Source: Terana coerulea (lineage: Eukaryota > Basidiomycota > Agaricomycetes > Polyporales > Phanerochaetaceae). From it: a stretch of DNA of 64,000 nucleotides. Position 1 is the first letter of the stretch, and each line of letters begins with the position of its first letter. The stretch spans positions 186,001-250,000 of the forward strand of contig JAKOGH010000721.1 of NCBI GenBank assembly GCA_024811115.1, in the 5' to 3' direction. Positions 1-11,071 of the stretch are shown here, piece by piece. The notes under the pieces were generated by a model that saw only the letters and a list, made by a program, of their open reading frames with translations, made no database searches and was not told the origin of the DNA. The translations under genes were made by a program, and so were the position numbers.

Positions 1-436
1 CGCTTCGAGTGGGACATACGGCACGCACCGGCTCTTCTCAGAAGATGGAAGAAGGCCGAGGTAATAGTGGATTGGGGTAAACTCGACCAAAACTTTGATC
101 AGTGGTGGGGGTGGCACGCTGTCAACAATATCCGGAACAAATTCGGACCAGATATTGACGAGAAAGCTGAGAGTAAGCTCCTCGTCGAGTTTGGCTGGGA
201 CCTAGACACCACCCTGGCGATCGAAGAAGACCTTCGGTCGCGTGAGGGTAGGGAGTGGATCGAAGGGAAAAGCACGGTTCATCGACCGGCTGCGAAAGTA
301 CCAGAGACCCGCTCGCGTCATAGTAAAACCGCCAAAGGCCAATATGTGGCTCGATCCTGCATGGGTGCAGGAACAGAGAGATAAGTTCCGTAAGGATGCT
401 CATCCAGATTATGTAGGGCTATATGCTTACATGTAG
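1..436 (+). pseudogene. 3' part of an unrecognised ORF with a 1-nt frameshift
   Basis: The reading frame is open from base 1, so the 5' end lies outside the window. Frame 1 is protein-like (Trp-rich around residues 23-42) up to about position 267, then turns into Ser/Arg-rich nonsense and stops at 384. Frame 2 picks up a plausible continuation from about 268 and ends at a TAG at 434-436. The switch falls in GGGAAAAGC (AAAA at 268-271). With three A the two frames join smoothly, so this is either a real 1-nt insertion or a consensus error. The stop codon coincides with the first bases of the SINE-like element that follows. I do not recognise the family. It could be a lineage-specific expanded fungal protein or a transposon-derived ORF. 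Confidence 0.4.
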
Positions 437-743
437 CGCGGTGTGACCTTCTTATTTCCTTGTGTGCGCAAGGTTTCTCGAGTCTCGGGTTCAAACCTGG
501 CTCTGGGCGGGTTGGTTTCTCGGGGGCATCGGGTTTCGGGCCAGAGTGCCGCCGAAGGCCGCCCTTCCTGTCCGTAAGGGGGAAGAAAAGGGCACCTATC
601 CCAGGGGGGTGCCCCGGCGAGTCGACACCACGGACACACGGATTCACACTCAACGGACCCAGTAGATACAGATCTATTAGCACCGGAGCTCATGCGGTTC
701 GTCCCGCGCTTCGTTAACAATATCAGATTTCAAAAAAAAAAAA
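427..743 (+). repeat. tRNA-derived SINE-like element
   Basis: A B-box-like GGTTCAAACCT lies at 488-498 inside a five-pair T-arm-like stem-loop: stem TCGGG (two G-U pairs), loop TTCAAAC. An A-box-like TAGCGCGGTG lies 54 bases upstream at 434-443. About 230 bases of GC-rich sequence with no gene follow, ending in twelve A (732-743). An internal Pol III promoter, an unrelated body and an A-tail are the classic SINE layout. I could not find a clear target-site duplication, and the acceptor stem is not preserved, so this is not a tRNA gene. The element starts at the stop codon of the preceding ORF. Confidence 0.45.
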
Positions 744-1224
744 GAGTTTGACAGGCGGCTAAAGCGGTTTCAGCGAAGCCTCGAGTGCAGAGTACTAGTA
801 CTGTAACATATGCGTCTTCATGCAGAGCAGCTCCGCCACGTGCCAACGAGTATACCTCCTCTGTGTGATACGCATCTAACTTAGTATCACAGAATCCTGC
901 AGGATCCGATGAATAGACAGGTATATATAAGTATTAAATATCGAATGTTAAACAGGCTCGATATCAAATCACCACTGGCAAAGTCGTACCTCGCACCCTA
1001 CACATCTCAGGCTTCAGCAAGGCTATCGGGCAGCAATGGAGAATCTGGCCGGCTCAAGGGCTACAACTACTCAAAAATATCATCACGATGGCCACATTTG
1101 CGAATAGTCATCCGCAATCGGCAAGATGCTCCCCAAGGCCTGCTGAACTTGAAGTGACCTAGTAAGCCTTGTCAATTTCGAACGAGTGCCCGCGATTGCT
1201 TGACTTACATTCGCACCCTAAGGG
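744..1224. other. intergenic, no gene recognised
   Basis: Relatively AT-rich sequence. It contains an 82-codon ORF at 909-1157 with no recognisable domain, which I do not call as a gene. Confidence 0.5.
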
Positions 1225-1833
1225 TTAAAGGTCAATAACCTTTGCATAATATTCATCGTCCGGATGCCCGCCTAAGACCATCTCCAGCTCATTACTGTGC
1301 CGCTTCACCGCTCCCTCGATATCTTTAGTTGTTTCCTGGGCTGGCCGCACAACTATTCCTCGACTCTCCAGTAGGTCAAGAACGCGCAGGAGCCAGGTGC
1401 AGCAGGATATTCTATGAAGTTGTCGGTTCTCTATCCAAGACGAGTGGCCTGTGGGGATGACCCCTTGTAGCTCTCGTGCCCACTCGAACCCCAAGGCTTT
1501 CCTCTTCTCGACGTCATATCCTCTGATCTTGAAGTAGGCGAAAACGAGCCTACCCTCTGGGGTATACGTGGCGATATGATTCAGGATTTTGCTTTGGTAC
1601 TTTTCGGCGGTATTTCTCGACATGTCTTCCGCCCATTCGTGACGCGTCGCAACGCCGTACTCATCAGCAACAACGATAGCCCAATGAAATCCCGGAGAGA
1701 CTAGCAGCTCTGTAGAGATGTAGAGTGAACCTCGCTCCAATGTGATGGGTTGGTTGTTCTGAGAGTCGAGCGGCATCTCTAACTCCCAATGGCTTTGGGT
1801 CAGCAACAGAGAGGCCGGTAATATTTGACACAC
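1225..1833 (-). CDS. basidiomycete hypothetical protein, about 183-202 aa
   Basis: A single uninterrupted ORF. Either the first Met at 1833 or the Met 19 codons downstream (1776-1774) could start it. The second is attractive because the protein looks compact from there. Visible features are a beta-strand-like segment followed by His and Trp (FHWAIVVADE), then HEWAED, a hydrophobic strand (RLVFAYFKI) and CCTWLLRVLDLLESRG. His-Trp after a strand plus Cys-Cys before a helix loosely recalls permuted papain-like folds, but this is only a resemblance. No signal peptide or membrane segment is evident. It sits in the decayed accessory stretch between a SINE-like element and a kinase pseudogene. Function unknown. 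Confidence 0.5.
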   Translation of the reverse strand: MCQILPASLLLTQSHWELEMPLDSQNNQPITLERGSLYISTELLVSPGFHWAIVVADEYGVATRHEWAEDMSRNTAEKYQSKILNHIATYTPEGRLVFAYFKIRGYDVEKRKALGFEWARELQGVIPTGHSSWIENRQLHRISCCTWLLRVLDLLESRGIVVRPAQETTKDIEGAVKRHSNELEMVLGGHPDDEYYAKVIDL

Positions 1834-2491
1834 TCACTATTACGGAGCGAGAAGGTGCGCACCAGATGGCACCGTGCAGCTAGCCTGTGCGGCGTTAGCC
1901 TGGCTACCGTCCATCGTACTGCTGATTCCGGAGGGCTTTTATAGATACGCAGACGAGGCGCAGTTCTTTGGGGTAAAGCCTTGAAGGTGTGATACGCCGC
2001 GTGTCGTAGATCTCTGGTACCGAGTCACGAAGGCCGTATAAGGCTCGCTTTCCCAGTCTCAGCAGAGAACCTCTGTGCCCATTGGTGGTCACCAGTCAAG
2101 AGCATTGTCCTCAGTGCTCAGCTCTCTTGTCTGGGTGTAAGTAGGGGTAAGTATTATGAACGAGGCGTTGCTCAGCAACACAAGCGGAGTTCAAATTGCC
2201 GGATACTTGGGGATGTAATCCTTGGTGGGTGGTGAAGCTTTCTCCAGGCACACCATTAGTAGTGAGTTCCAAGTGAGTTCCCTTCAAGTCAGTACTTAGA
2301 CTGCCTATTCTCTCAGTGACGCGCAAACTTTTTAACGAGAAACTTCAGACACCGGATTCGCGACCGCTTATCTACAACGCATACGCCATCGTTGGAGACA
2401 AAGGTATCCTTGGGTATAATACTTACCCTTGGACTCCGCCGGACTTGCCTTACCTCAGTCATAAACGCGTGGACTCTTATAGTGTCCACCC
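1834..2491. other. intergenic, no gene recognised
   Basis: Small ORFs in several frames, none with recognisable content. The start of the APH pseudogene is ill defined within the last 100 bases. Confidence 0.5.
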
Positions 2492-3365
2492 ATGATCACT
2501 GGATACCTAGGTATGCCATTTGCTCATGTCGGTGTTCATGGCCATCGGTTGCTCGTGCTTACAGGACAAACAGAACAGCAAGTGGTCAACATATGGTCGC
2601 ATCTCAAGTTCAGGTTGTGCATGATCCTTAGCCGCCCCCATACATGGATGGGGAGCGTCCGACTGTTTCGTTTTGGTATTCCACTGATACTGAAAACCAC
2701 CAATCGTACGACGAGTACCAAAGCCGATGCACTACGGTTCCTCCATTCCATGGGGCTCAACCTATCTATACCTCGCCTGATCCACTCATTCGTACACGAG
2801 GAGAAGGCATATACCATCATGTCTCGTATTCCCGGCAAGCTGCTCATCGACGAGGCATCCAAGATGGACGTATCTCAGACGGCTTCAGTTTGCGCTGAGA
2901 TCGAAGATATTCTGCGGCTCCTATGGAAGATAGAGCAACCCTCGAGCGTCGCTGGCACAGTCATGATGAGCGCGTCTGGCCATGGCCTTCTAGACCCTCG
3001 TACACTTTTCGAGTCCCGAACTGGCCCCTACTCATCCGTCCTATACTGCTACTCCGCCGTAGGTAGTTATGGGTCAATGGCTGAATTCAAAGAATATAAT
3101 GACGCAACTACTCGGGAGACTCTGGAGAACGACCACATAGTATGGGTTCACACCGATCTGCGGATGTATAACGTTCTGGTCCAAGATGGACATGTCACTG
3201 GGATCATCGACTTGGAGGATTCGGGCTGGTTTCCATGCCCTTCGGTGGTTCCGTCCGGGATGTGACCGTTGGTGGCGAGGTCATTGGATGAAATATCAGT
3301 TTCCTTCTGTCTCCGAGGCCGCATACGAGTGTTCAAAGAAAGTTCTGTATCACCCCGTTTGCTAG
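2492..3365 (+). pseudogene. APH-family phosphotransferase (kinase-like) pseudogene
   Basis: The middle and C-terminal parts match fungal members of the APH/choline-kinase-like family (PF01636): an ALRFLHSMGLN segment, then the Brenner-type catalytic motif HTDLRMYN (expected HxDLxxxN) and the metal-binding IIDLEDSGWFP. Just after GWFP, at about 3236, the frame changes. The open frame stops at 3265, while another frame carries the family-typical ending (HALRWFRPGC, then RWW and HWMKYQFPS) to a TAG at 3363-3365. Families of this type normally have a few more residues between GWFP and the HALR-like block, so a small deletion is the simplest break. The N-terminus is also degenerate. Its 3' end meets the 3' end of SNF4 on the other strand. 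The original substrate is unknown. Confidence 0.65.
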
Positions 3366-3620
3366 CACAATCCATGTTGGTTTCTTGGTTCTACCTGCGC
3401 CCTACTCCATGTACGACAGGCGGAAGTATGACATATTTGAGAGATCCTTGATAGCGCAACAATACAGAATAGCGACCGACAACGGGCGATTAATACTACA
3501 ATTGGTATCCAACAAATAAAGGTGAATGACAGCGAGTGGGCTCTACTGCTTGTACGTGATTGAGCACTAGAAGTACATTTATGGGTACGTGGCGGCTTGC
3601 TCGACTGACACAGCATTGCT

Positions 3621-5118
3621 TCAACTTGGCGGTACAGGAGCCTCTTCCTGAGGTGGTTGTGAAGTGTCGGTCTGAGTGGCAGTGGGGGTACTGGCGGGTG
3701 TAGGCTCTGGAGGGGTTCATTCACTTCGCCTATCGCCACTTCACCGATGATGTACCGCAGCACATCGCTCAGCGTGATAATACCAAGAAGTCGTCCTTTC
3801 TTTCCCCCTTTCCTCTCTTCCTCCTACGTGGACAAAGCTATGAGCTTTCGCATAGCTGGAAATGAAATTCAGCGGAACGTACCTCTCCCTCTACAACAAC
3901 TAGCCGGTGCACTCGTCGCTTCTTAATCAGCTGCATAAGAGTCCCAAGAGAATCTGAAGCAGTGCAGATCACAATTCCGGGGAAGTCGGGCGAACGTTGG
4001 TGAAGAGCCTCCGATATGGTGAGGTCCAAGGCCTGGTAAGCTCCCAGACGGACCAGTGTCTGGTCGAAATGGTTTAGTCGCACATCAACCACAAAGCAAA
4101 AACAATGCTTACGATGACATCTACAGTTTCGTACAGATTCACTACAATGCCTTCTTCGTCTATGATAGGTACAGCAGATATTCCTTGTTCGGAGAAGACG
4201 TGGACCACGTCGAAGACGGGGGTTGCCATATTGGCAGTAGCAATAGGATGGAAAGGGTTCCCATTGGGGCTGCCTTCCGGCCTCGGAGGCCAACTTGAGA
4301 CGTATGTGCCGATCTTGAGTTTCCGCAAGGGCATGTGGAGTTGCGAAATCTCCCTAGCACACTGGTACAAATCGTGAGTGCAGCCGAATGAGTTTGAGGA
4401 AAAGTACTCACGTTTATCGAGATGAACTTCAACAGCCGATACTGTGTGAGCACCGAAACAATCACTTCATGGCCAGTCTCCGAGTCATTGTCGAGGAGAG
4501 GCACCCGACGTGCATGTGTTTGTATGAGCAGCTTGGCAGCGTCGTATAGGGTAGCTGAAGGGTATTCTCTGAGTAATGGTGGTGGTTCCACTCCCAGTTC
4601 TTTCTCGATATCTATGAATGAGATATCAGGGAGAGGTGTCCTGCAAGCAGTCCAGTCCCACTCACCTCGCAGTGACTCTAAGCGCAAAGTCTCTACATCA
4701 GCGGCAGCCCCTTCATATGTCGAGGACTTGTAGTAGTATTGGATTAAATGAATAATATCCGCGACGGTGAACATCCCTGCAAAGCGTGATTGCTCGCTAT
4801 TCCAGAGGGGTGCGGATACTACACCTTGACTGAGGTTGAGATCGAGCAGAGAATCACAAAAGATGTGCACTCACCGTTCGAAAGAAGACAAGACAGTGCT
4901 TTCCTCACCTCAAGCTTCGCATCCAGGACAATCATGCGGAAGCTTACAGGGAAGGAATCGTAGGAGGTATGTCCTCTGAGGTACGAGCGGATCGCATGGA
5001 GGGCTGCGTCATGGCTTTCTTGGGTCAATGGCGGGAGATGTGAGCCTGCACGCGGCCTCCTGACAGAGATTTTGCGCTTGACTTTGGGCGAGGTGCTGGG
5101 GGAGAGTGTTGTGCTCAT
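3621..5118 (-). CDS. SNF4: AMPK/SNF1 complex gamma subunit (CBS-domain protein)
   Basis: Nucleotide-sensing gamma subunit of the SNF1/AMPK kinase, acting in cytosol and nucleus in glucose and energy signalling. Six exons on the minus strand: 4875-5118, 4666-4824, 4412-4611, 4113-4361, 3883-4059 and 3621-3833. The first intron uses an AAG acceptor. The protein has the four-CBS (two Bateman module) layout, with recognisable stretches SAPLWNSEQSRFAGMFT, LLIQTHARRVPLLDND, GISAVPIIDEEGIVVNLYE and KKRRVHRLVVVEGE. In the last exon the frame after IIGEVAIGEVNE is lost in a run of four G (plus strand, 3712-3715). Five G would give a Pro/Thr-rich tail ending at TGA 3621-3623. As printed, the frame runs on to 3362 and overlaps the APH pseudogene antisense. 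It is divergent from the SSH4-like gene. Confidence 0.93.
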
Positions 5119-5573
5119 CAGTGGGACAAACGGCCATGCAGCCAGGCGTTGGACAACGTTTACACTGGGCGCCTCCTAACCATAGAGGGCTCCGCTTTTG
5201 GCAAAAGACTGTTATGTAAGCGACCAAGCTGCGTCTGACCTTGGTCTGACCCAGATCTGACCACAGCATAATATAAGTCTTGGAATAGCCGCATGCCAGT
5301 GTTGGGAGATCTGCCACCACAGCGACAAGCAGAGCATTGTGCAAAGGCTAGCAAAATGTGGAAATTCCTGCGTCCGTAAATGATCGTTACGGGGATGTCG
5401 GGCGTTGCCGTGAGCTGCGTCCTGATGTCGGCCCTGGCTTACCTCTGTCCAGCCGCTGAGCCTGTGTCAGTGTAGTGATTACCCCACCACCTTCAACCAT
5501 CCTCCTCCCACCCACAGTGCTTTCTTTCTGTACATCTTAGCTCGACTGTCTTTATTCTGCCATCTATCTAACG
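5119..5573. promoter_or_regulatory. divergent intergenic region, SNF4 / SSH4-like
   Basis: 455 bp between two start codons pointing away from each other, so both promoters must lie here. The part next to the plus-strand gene (about 5480-5570) is pyrimidine-rich, as is common in basidiomycete core promoters. No clear TATA box was seen. Confidence 0.5.
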
Positions 5574-7547
5574 ATGACTGTAGAGGAGGTGCTAGACGTA
5601 CCTAGCAGCTGGCACGACCCACCGGCCGCAGACACTCCAACGAACCTCGGCAAGGTGTCACACGTCCTGCTCTCCAGCCTCCCGTCGACGAATGGTCGCC
5701 ATGACGGTGTCACCTCTCCCCCAAGCCCGCCTCGGGATGCATTCTACATTCTCCTGCCACTGCTTATCGTCCTGTCGACATTCTTCTTTCTCCTCCTGCT
5801 CTTCCTAGTATGTGTAATCATTCTAAGGAGACGACGCGGCATTATGCTGCGAGACACCGATGGCCCAGTGGATATGAGTCGAGAGGACCTTATCGAGGGT
5901 GAAGGCGGCTTTGAAGGGGTAGAATCTCGCTGGCTCGAGACCGTGGATGAGAACGAGAGGCGCATGTATCTCAGGGCTAAGCGTACGTAGTCACCCCCAC
6001 TCCATTGTCCTAGCTAACAGTATTCTTAATCTAGAGTACCAGCTCCAATACGCTCCGAATTCTACGCCCACAGATATTACCCTGTCACAATTTCTGTCGA
6101 TCCAGGAGAAGGGAGTCTCCGCTTGGTCGTTCGAGCCTGACTTTGAAGCACTCAATTCGATGCTTGTACACGCGCGGACGGAAATAACGTTCCTCCCTGA
6201 TCCCTCCTCTACCACATCCGTTCAATCCAATCTACCGCTCCCCAAGCTCAACGAGGTGTATTACTGGGAGGTCAAGATGTTCGATCTTCCCACGACTACC
6301 AACGTTGCCGTCGGTCTTGCGACAAAACCGTATCCATCTTTCCGCCTCCCAGGGTTGAGCAGATACTCGGTCGGCTATCAGTCTAACGGGGACAAGTCAC
6401 ATAACTGGCCCTTCACTGCGACCCAGTGCGGCTCTTCCCTCAAGGAGGGTGATGTACTCGGAGTGGGCTACCGACCGCGGACGGGAACGGTATTCTTCAC
6501 CAAGAACGGTCGAAAGATGGAGGACGCGTATGTCGGCTTCAACAGCTATAATTTATTCCCAACCATTGGTGCAGATGGTCCTTGCAGCGTTCATGTCAAC
6601 CTCGGACAGTCCGGTTTTGTGTTCATTGAGGCCAACGTGAAGAAATGGGGCCTTGCGCCGAGTGCCGGAACACTTGCCCCTCCGCCACCTTACGGGAGTG
6701 AACGAGGCAGCATTCTTCTCGCTGCAGGAGGAGCAGTCACCGCACTTCCCAGCGCTGCTGGGTCTCCCACAGGCGGATCATCTCGTTCTCGCCGTTCGCA
6801 CCGTTCCCGAAGAGCCAGAAGTGCTCTTGCTGCCTCTACGCCGCATGCTCCCTCTCCACTTGCCGCGACTCCTATGACCTCACCGTCCCCGCCTGACACT
6901 CCCCCGCCGCCCATTACGCCGATCGAGGAGGAACCAGATAACAGCATTGCAGCTCCGGGACCATCCAACGCTCGTAGATACATTTCGCCCACAGATATGC
7001 CGTTCCATACAGCCCCCAACGCCCACATTCCTCAATCTCCCACTCCCGGCGATGACAACATCTCTACGCGGTCCGGCTCATCGCGTGGATCATCGCAGTC
7101 GCGGTCGCGCTCACCATTGCTGCGAACGCCAGGTGCGAATCAATTCAATACACCTCGCCGGCAGCCGTTCACGTTCACTCATGCACGTACGGGCTCCCGC
7201 TCATCGTGTTCAGGTTCCGAGCTCGCCATTCAGGTTCACCCGCCTCCCGAGTCGCCGCTGAGTCCGGACCCGCCGACCCCCGACGTTCGGGACATACATT
7301 TACAGGCTCTGGCCTCCAGCTCGTCCGCGGCAGGGAACAATGCAGCCAATGCGAACGTCCCAGAGCGCGAGCCCCCGCATATTCGCCGTTGGATGCGTAT
7401 GCCTACTCAGATGGCGTACAGCTTGATCTCCCCGCTGAGATCATCGCAGCCGCATTGGAACGCGGAACACTACCGTCGAACATGATTGCGCCGTCGCTAT
7501 CACCTCGTGCCGATAGACGGAGTCGTCGACGGGAGAGGCGGTCATGA
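5574..7547 (+). CDS. SSH4: SPRY-domain membrane adaptor for Rsp5-type ubiquitin ligase (Ssh4/Ear1-like)
   Basis: In yeast Ssh4 and Ear1 are endosomal/vacuolar membrane adaptors that recruit Rsp5 to cargo. Two exons (5574-5982, 6035 onward) with a 52-nt intron. Residues 57-84 form one transmembrane helix followed by RRRR. A SPRY domain follows at roughly residues 205-335 (YYWEVKMFDLP, FFTKNGRK, NLFPTIGADG). A PPPY motif at residues 353-356 is the expected Rsp5 WW-binding site. The rest is Ser/Pro/Arg-rich. As printed the frame ends at 7485. One more C in the run at 7372-7376 would switch to a better frame that adds a second PY motif (PPAY), continues with LDAYAY and LPAEIIAAALE, and ends at 7547. 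The gene could be either SSH4 or EAR1; I cannot separate them. Confidence 0.85.
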
Positions 7548-7922
7548 TGCAGGAAACGGATTAGTTGCGGCTGGTATGTGGCGCTGTTATCACATCTGGA
7601 TACGAAGGCATGACCTGTGTCTTCATGCTATTGTCTGTATGTATTTCTATATAGCGAGGATGGACTTCGAATGATAGCTCGGGATACGGCCATGTGCAGT
7701 ACGCTACGCTCGCTACTCTGTTAAACTTTGCTTTCTGTCTACTCCCTACACTCGTGCTCATGATATATAAACTCATTCAATACTGTGTCATTCGCAGGGT
7801 TCAATGTGTGCCAGGCTGTTTCGTATATTCGCACAGTAAGCTTAAGTATGCAACGCTGGCTATATGCTAAAAAGCGCGGTGGTATTACAAGCATGACCAG
7901 CCTACTAGAAGCAGGAGTACGT
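7548..7922. other. convergent 3' intergenic region
   Basis: Lies between the 3' ends of the SSH4-like gene and the small membrane protein. No gene or repeat recognised. Confidence 0.5.
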
Positions 7923-8667
7923 CTACGGATCAGATAGCAGGACTGGCAAAGGTACCATCTGCACAGACTGGGCGTCGTCGTCGTGCGGCTTGCCCTCCTT
8001 GCTGGTATCCTGACGAAGGGGGCTTGGTTGAGTCAGTGCTCTATGGCTGGTGGAGACTGGCAGGACGTTGGCGTCGGGTTGCATCCTCATCCCGCTTTCC
8101 ATGTCTTTCGCCTGGGTGCTGACGCCTATGATGCTTGTCCCCGCGTCTGAAGAGCTCCTGAGGACTGCGTTCGACAGTGGGGTCGGTTCCTTCTTGCGCA
8201 CGCCGCAGCACGGGCTCATCCAAGTTCGAAGGCTCTTTCGCACCGACTTGTCCAGAGCGATCAACAGTCCTGCAGCAAGCACGGCGAGAAGCACGGCGAG
8301 GACGATTCCGACGGTGAGTTCAGGGCCGATGCGCTTGTTGTAGCTGTTCAAGGCGGCGTCGGGGTTGCGGACGGTAGGATCGTCGAATATGATATCGGGG
8401 TCATTCCCTCCAACGATGCTCTCCCTTGAGTTCGCTACTGCGTCGATGGCTGGTCCGGGGCCGAGAGGATTGGTGCTGCAGAAGGTGAGGTGGTCAGGGC
8501 AGGGCTTGTCTGCGACGCGGGGGAGAATAGGCATCTTCGTGTGCTGGTGAACTTGAGGACGGTGCCGGGCGGATAGCGTTGGCCTTGCGGTAGTAGTGGT
8601 TGATGCACAGGGTGAGGAGCGACGTCGTAACCGCGAGCAGTCTGGATGTGTATGATGAGGCTGACAT
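7923..8667 (-). CDS. small single-pass membrane protein with signal peptide
   Basis: Not a family I recognise. The Met at 8667 opens an N-terminal hydrophobic segment (RLLAVTTSLLTLCI) consistent with a signal peptide. It is followed by a short Pro/Ser- and Cys-containing lumenal part (DKPCPDHLTFC) and a strong transmembrane helix (IVLAVLLAVLAAGLLIAL). A cytoplasmic tail of about 100 residues, starting KSVRKSLRTW, completes it. The two parts lie in different frames that meet near 8515-8525. Either a 45-nt intron with a weak GTTCAC donor joins them, or a run of five C is one too long. The topology suggests a type I membrane protein of the secretory pathway. Function unknown. Confidence 0.55.
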
Positions 8668-8784
8668 GGAGGCTAACTCAGACTGTGATAAAACGCGACG
8701 AGATATATTTGCTACATTGCGGTCTGATTGTACACGGCAGTCCAGATTGAGACTGGCATCTGGTAATTGAATATGCACGCCCTC

Positions 8785-10816
8785 TCAAGGTTCGAGGCGC
8801 TTGGGATCGCGAGGAAAGAGCGAGGCGCGACGAATATTGTTGAGTTTGAGGAATAGCATGAGTACTCGCTCGAGACCGATACCACCTCCACCGTGTGGCG
8901 GGCAGCCCATCCTGAATGCGTTGACGTAGCCGTCCATCGAAGCTGGGTCAATACCCTTCTCCTTCATTTTCTCGCAAAGGAGGGCTGGGTCGTGAATACG
9001 TTGAGCGCCGGATAGGATTTCTTCGCCACGCATGAAGAAGTCGTAGGAGTTCGATAATGTCTGAAAACGTGAAGGTTAGCATGATACATGCGCTCAGTGT
9101 TTCTACCTTATCTTACCGGATCCTCAGGGTCAGGCATGGTATAGAAAGGTCGGAGATGCATGGGGAACTTGTCGATGATGAAGTAATCCGTGTCATACTT
9201 GGCTTTGACGAGTCGTCCAAGCCGCTTCTCGTTTTTAGTGCTGCAAAGAGTCGGGTCAGTCTTCGGAGGATGGGAGTTGGTCTCTACTTACTCGATGTCG
9301 TCCAAGTCTTCTCTTGGCACGCCATCCTCGACGAGGATATTGACGGCTTCGCGGAAGCTCAACTTTAAGGTGCCCTCGGGTCCCTCCCGCCATTTGAACT
9401 CATCAGCTGGGAACGCCTTGCCCACAACCTCGATCTCGTTCTTGTACTTCTCACGGAGACCGTGGAACATACGGATGAACAAGCTGTCCAACAATTCCAT
9501 GACTTCATGGTAGTGTTCCTCGATGGCCATCTCCAGATCGAGCCCGATGAACTCAGTCATGTGCCGGTGCGTGTTTGAGTCCTCGGCACGGAAGACGGGC
9601 CCAATTTCGTAGACACGCTCAAAGTCAGCAGCAATAGCCATCTGCTTTGCAAGCTGCGGCGATTGTGCGAGGAAAGCATTGCCTACAGTGCGTAGCGCTT
9701 TAGTATTTATGGGCGAAGAACCAATCGGTATAGTTACCTTCAAAGTAGCCCACCTTAAAGACCGAAGCTCCGGATTCTGTCGCAGCGCCTTGCAGCTTGG
9801 GACTGTGGATCTCAATGAATCCCTGAGACTCCAAATACTCCCGGAATAGATGACCAATGGCATGTTGCAGCTTGAATACCGCTTGATTGGTTTGAGTCTG
9901 TGAAATTTCAGCCACTGAGTAAAAGAACCAGTCTGGAACGGCCTTACACGCAAATCGACGACACGGTTGTTAAGACGGGTGTCAAGAAGAACGCGTTTGT
10001 ACTGCACATCTTCAGAAGTCGAGATTTCCGTCTCTGGGCGGTTTGCATCCTCCACTGAGAATGGCAGGCGGCCATCAAGACCAGAGATCAGGTATATCTG
10101 CGGATATGGTTAGTACCAGTCGAGACATGACAAGTTAGATATTTACTGCCTACCTTGCTGAGATGAACCTCGACATCGCCTACGGACGCGCTCTTGATTA
10201 TCTCCGGGCTCTTCTTCACGACGCCTTCCACAAGGACGATGCTTTCGTCCTGAATGCCGGCAGCCCACTTAACCATTTGTTTGCTAACCTTCTCCGGAGT
10301 AACAGTAAGAAGAGCCTGGACTGAGTCCGTCCGTTGACGCAGGTTCAGGAAGACCATCTTGTTTCCCTGCGCGCGCGAGGTCTGTACACGAGCACGGATG
10401 AGGACACTTTGGCCGTCCATATTGGGATTGAGAGCAGCAATCTGGTGCGTGCGCGTCGTGGACGCGATTGAGACTGATTCAACGGCTCCTTGCCGTAGAA
10501 TTCAGCAGCGTAGTCCTGGATCATGTACATGAATATGTCTTGCGAGCGACAACAGAGAAGCGCAAGTTGCTCACGACTTCGGATGCCGCTTTCTGAGCCG
10601 CAAGTTCAGCCTGCCTGGCTTCCTTCTCTGCGGCTTTCTTTGCTTTTTCTGCCTCCTTGGCGCGCTTTTTTAATTCGTTCTTAGAGGGGCCCTTCTCGCC
10701 ATCGGGTGCGACCTCTTGTGCTCTACATGATACAAGTCAAAACATTGTTCAGAGACCCGACGTATCACTTACGTCGCAGGGCTAGCAGTTGGTTTTGTCT
10801 CCTCTACGTCGGCCAT
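8785..10816 (-). CDS. DPS1: aspartyl-tRNA synthetase, cytosolic (class IIb)
   Basis: Charges tRNA-Asp in the cytosol. Eight exons on the minus strand: 10773-10816, 10575-10722, 10154-10515, 9948-10097, 9738-9897, 9292-9682, 9117-9240 and 8785-9060, with introns of 50-60 nt. A Lys/Ala-rich N-terminal extension precedes the OB-fold anticodon-binding domain ([15 protein letters not shown]) and the class II core: [10 protein letters not shown], motif 2 ([15 protein letters not shown]) and motif 3 ([13 protein letters not shown]). In exon 3 the frame breaks at 10444-10445, where GG on the plus strand should be GGG. One more base turns nonsense into [17 protein letters not shown], typical of the family. 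Loss of this enzyme is lethal in yeast, so I treat the break as a sequence error. Divergent from the aminotransferase gene. Confidence 0.94.
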
Positions 10817-11071
10817 GGTGGGGTGTTGCGCTGAGGCAGGATGTGTATGACTCTCTCTGACTTAAGTGCTTTGCTTTAATCAAGGATCAAGATCAAGCAT
10901 GACCCTAACCTCACGAGTTCTGATTCCACCTAACCTAGACGCGCTTCGAGGCTCGCGCGGAACGGCTCGGCGAGACTCGCCCGGTCTAATACCTTGGTCT
11001 ACACCTGGCAGCGTATAAAGCCGCAACTCTCATTGTCAACAAGTCCACTCCTTCTACACCCGTTCGTAAAA
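10817..11071. promoter_or_regulatory. divergent promoter region, DPS1 / AAT1, with TATA box
   Basis: 255 bp separate the AspRS and aspartate aminotransferase start codons. TATAAAG at 11014-11020, 52 bases before the AAT1 ATG, is a good TATA box for the plus-strand gene. A CT-rich stretch (about 11030-11065) lies between it and the start. Confidence 0.65.

Noticed and set aside
488..498. A tRNA gene at the GGTTCAAACCT B box
   Set aside because: No acceptor stem pairing or anticodon arm in the right place; the A-tail and body fit a SINE better.
10994..11071. Earlier in-frame start for aspartate aminotransferase
   Set aside because: It lies upstream of the TATA box, and the ATG at 11072 gives a clean mitochondrial presequence.
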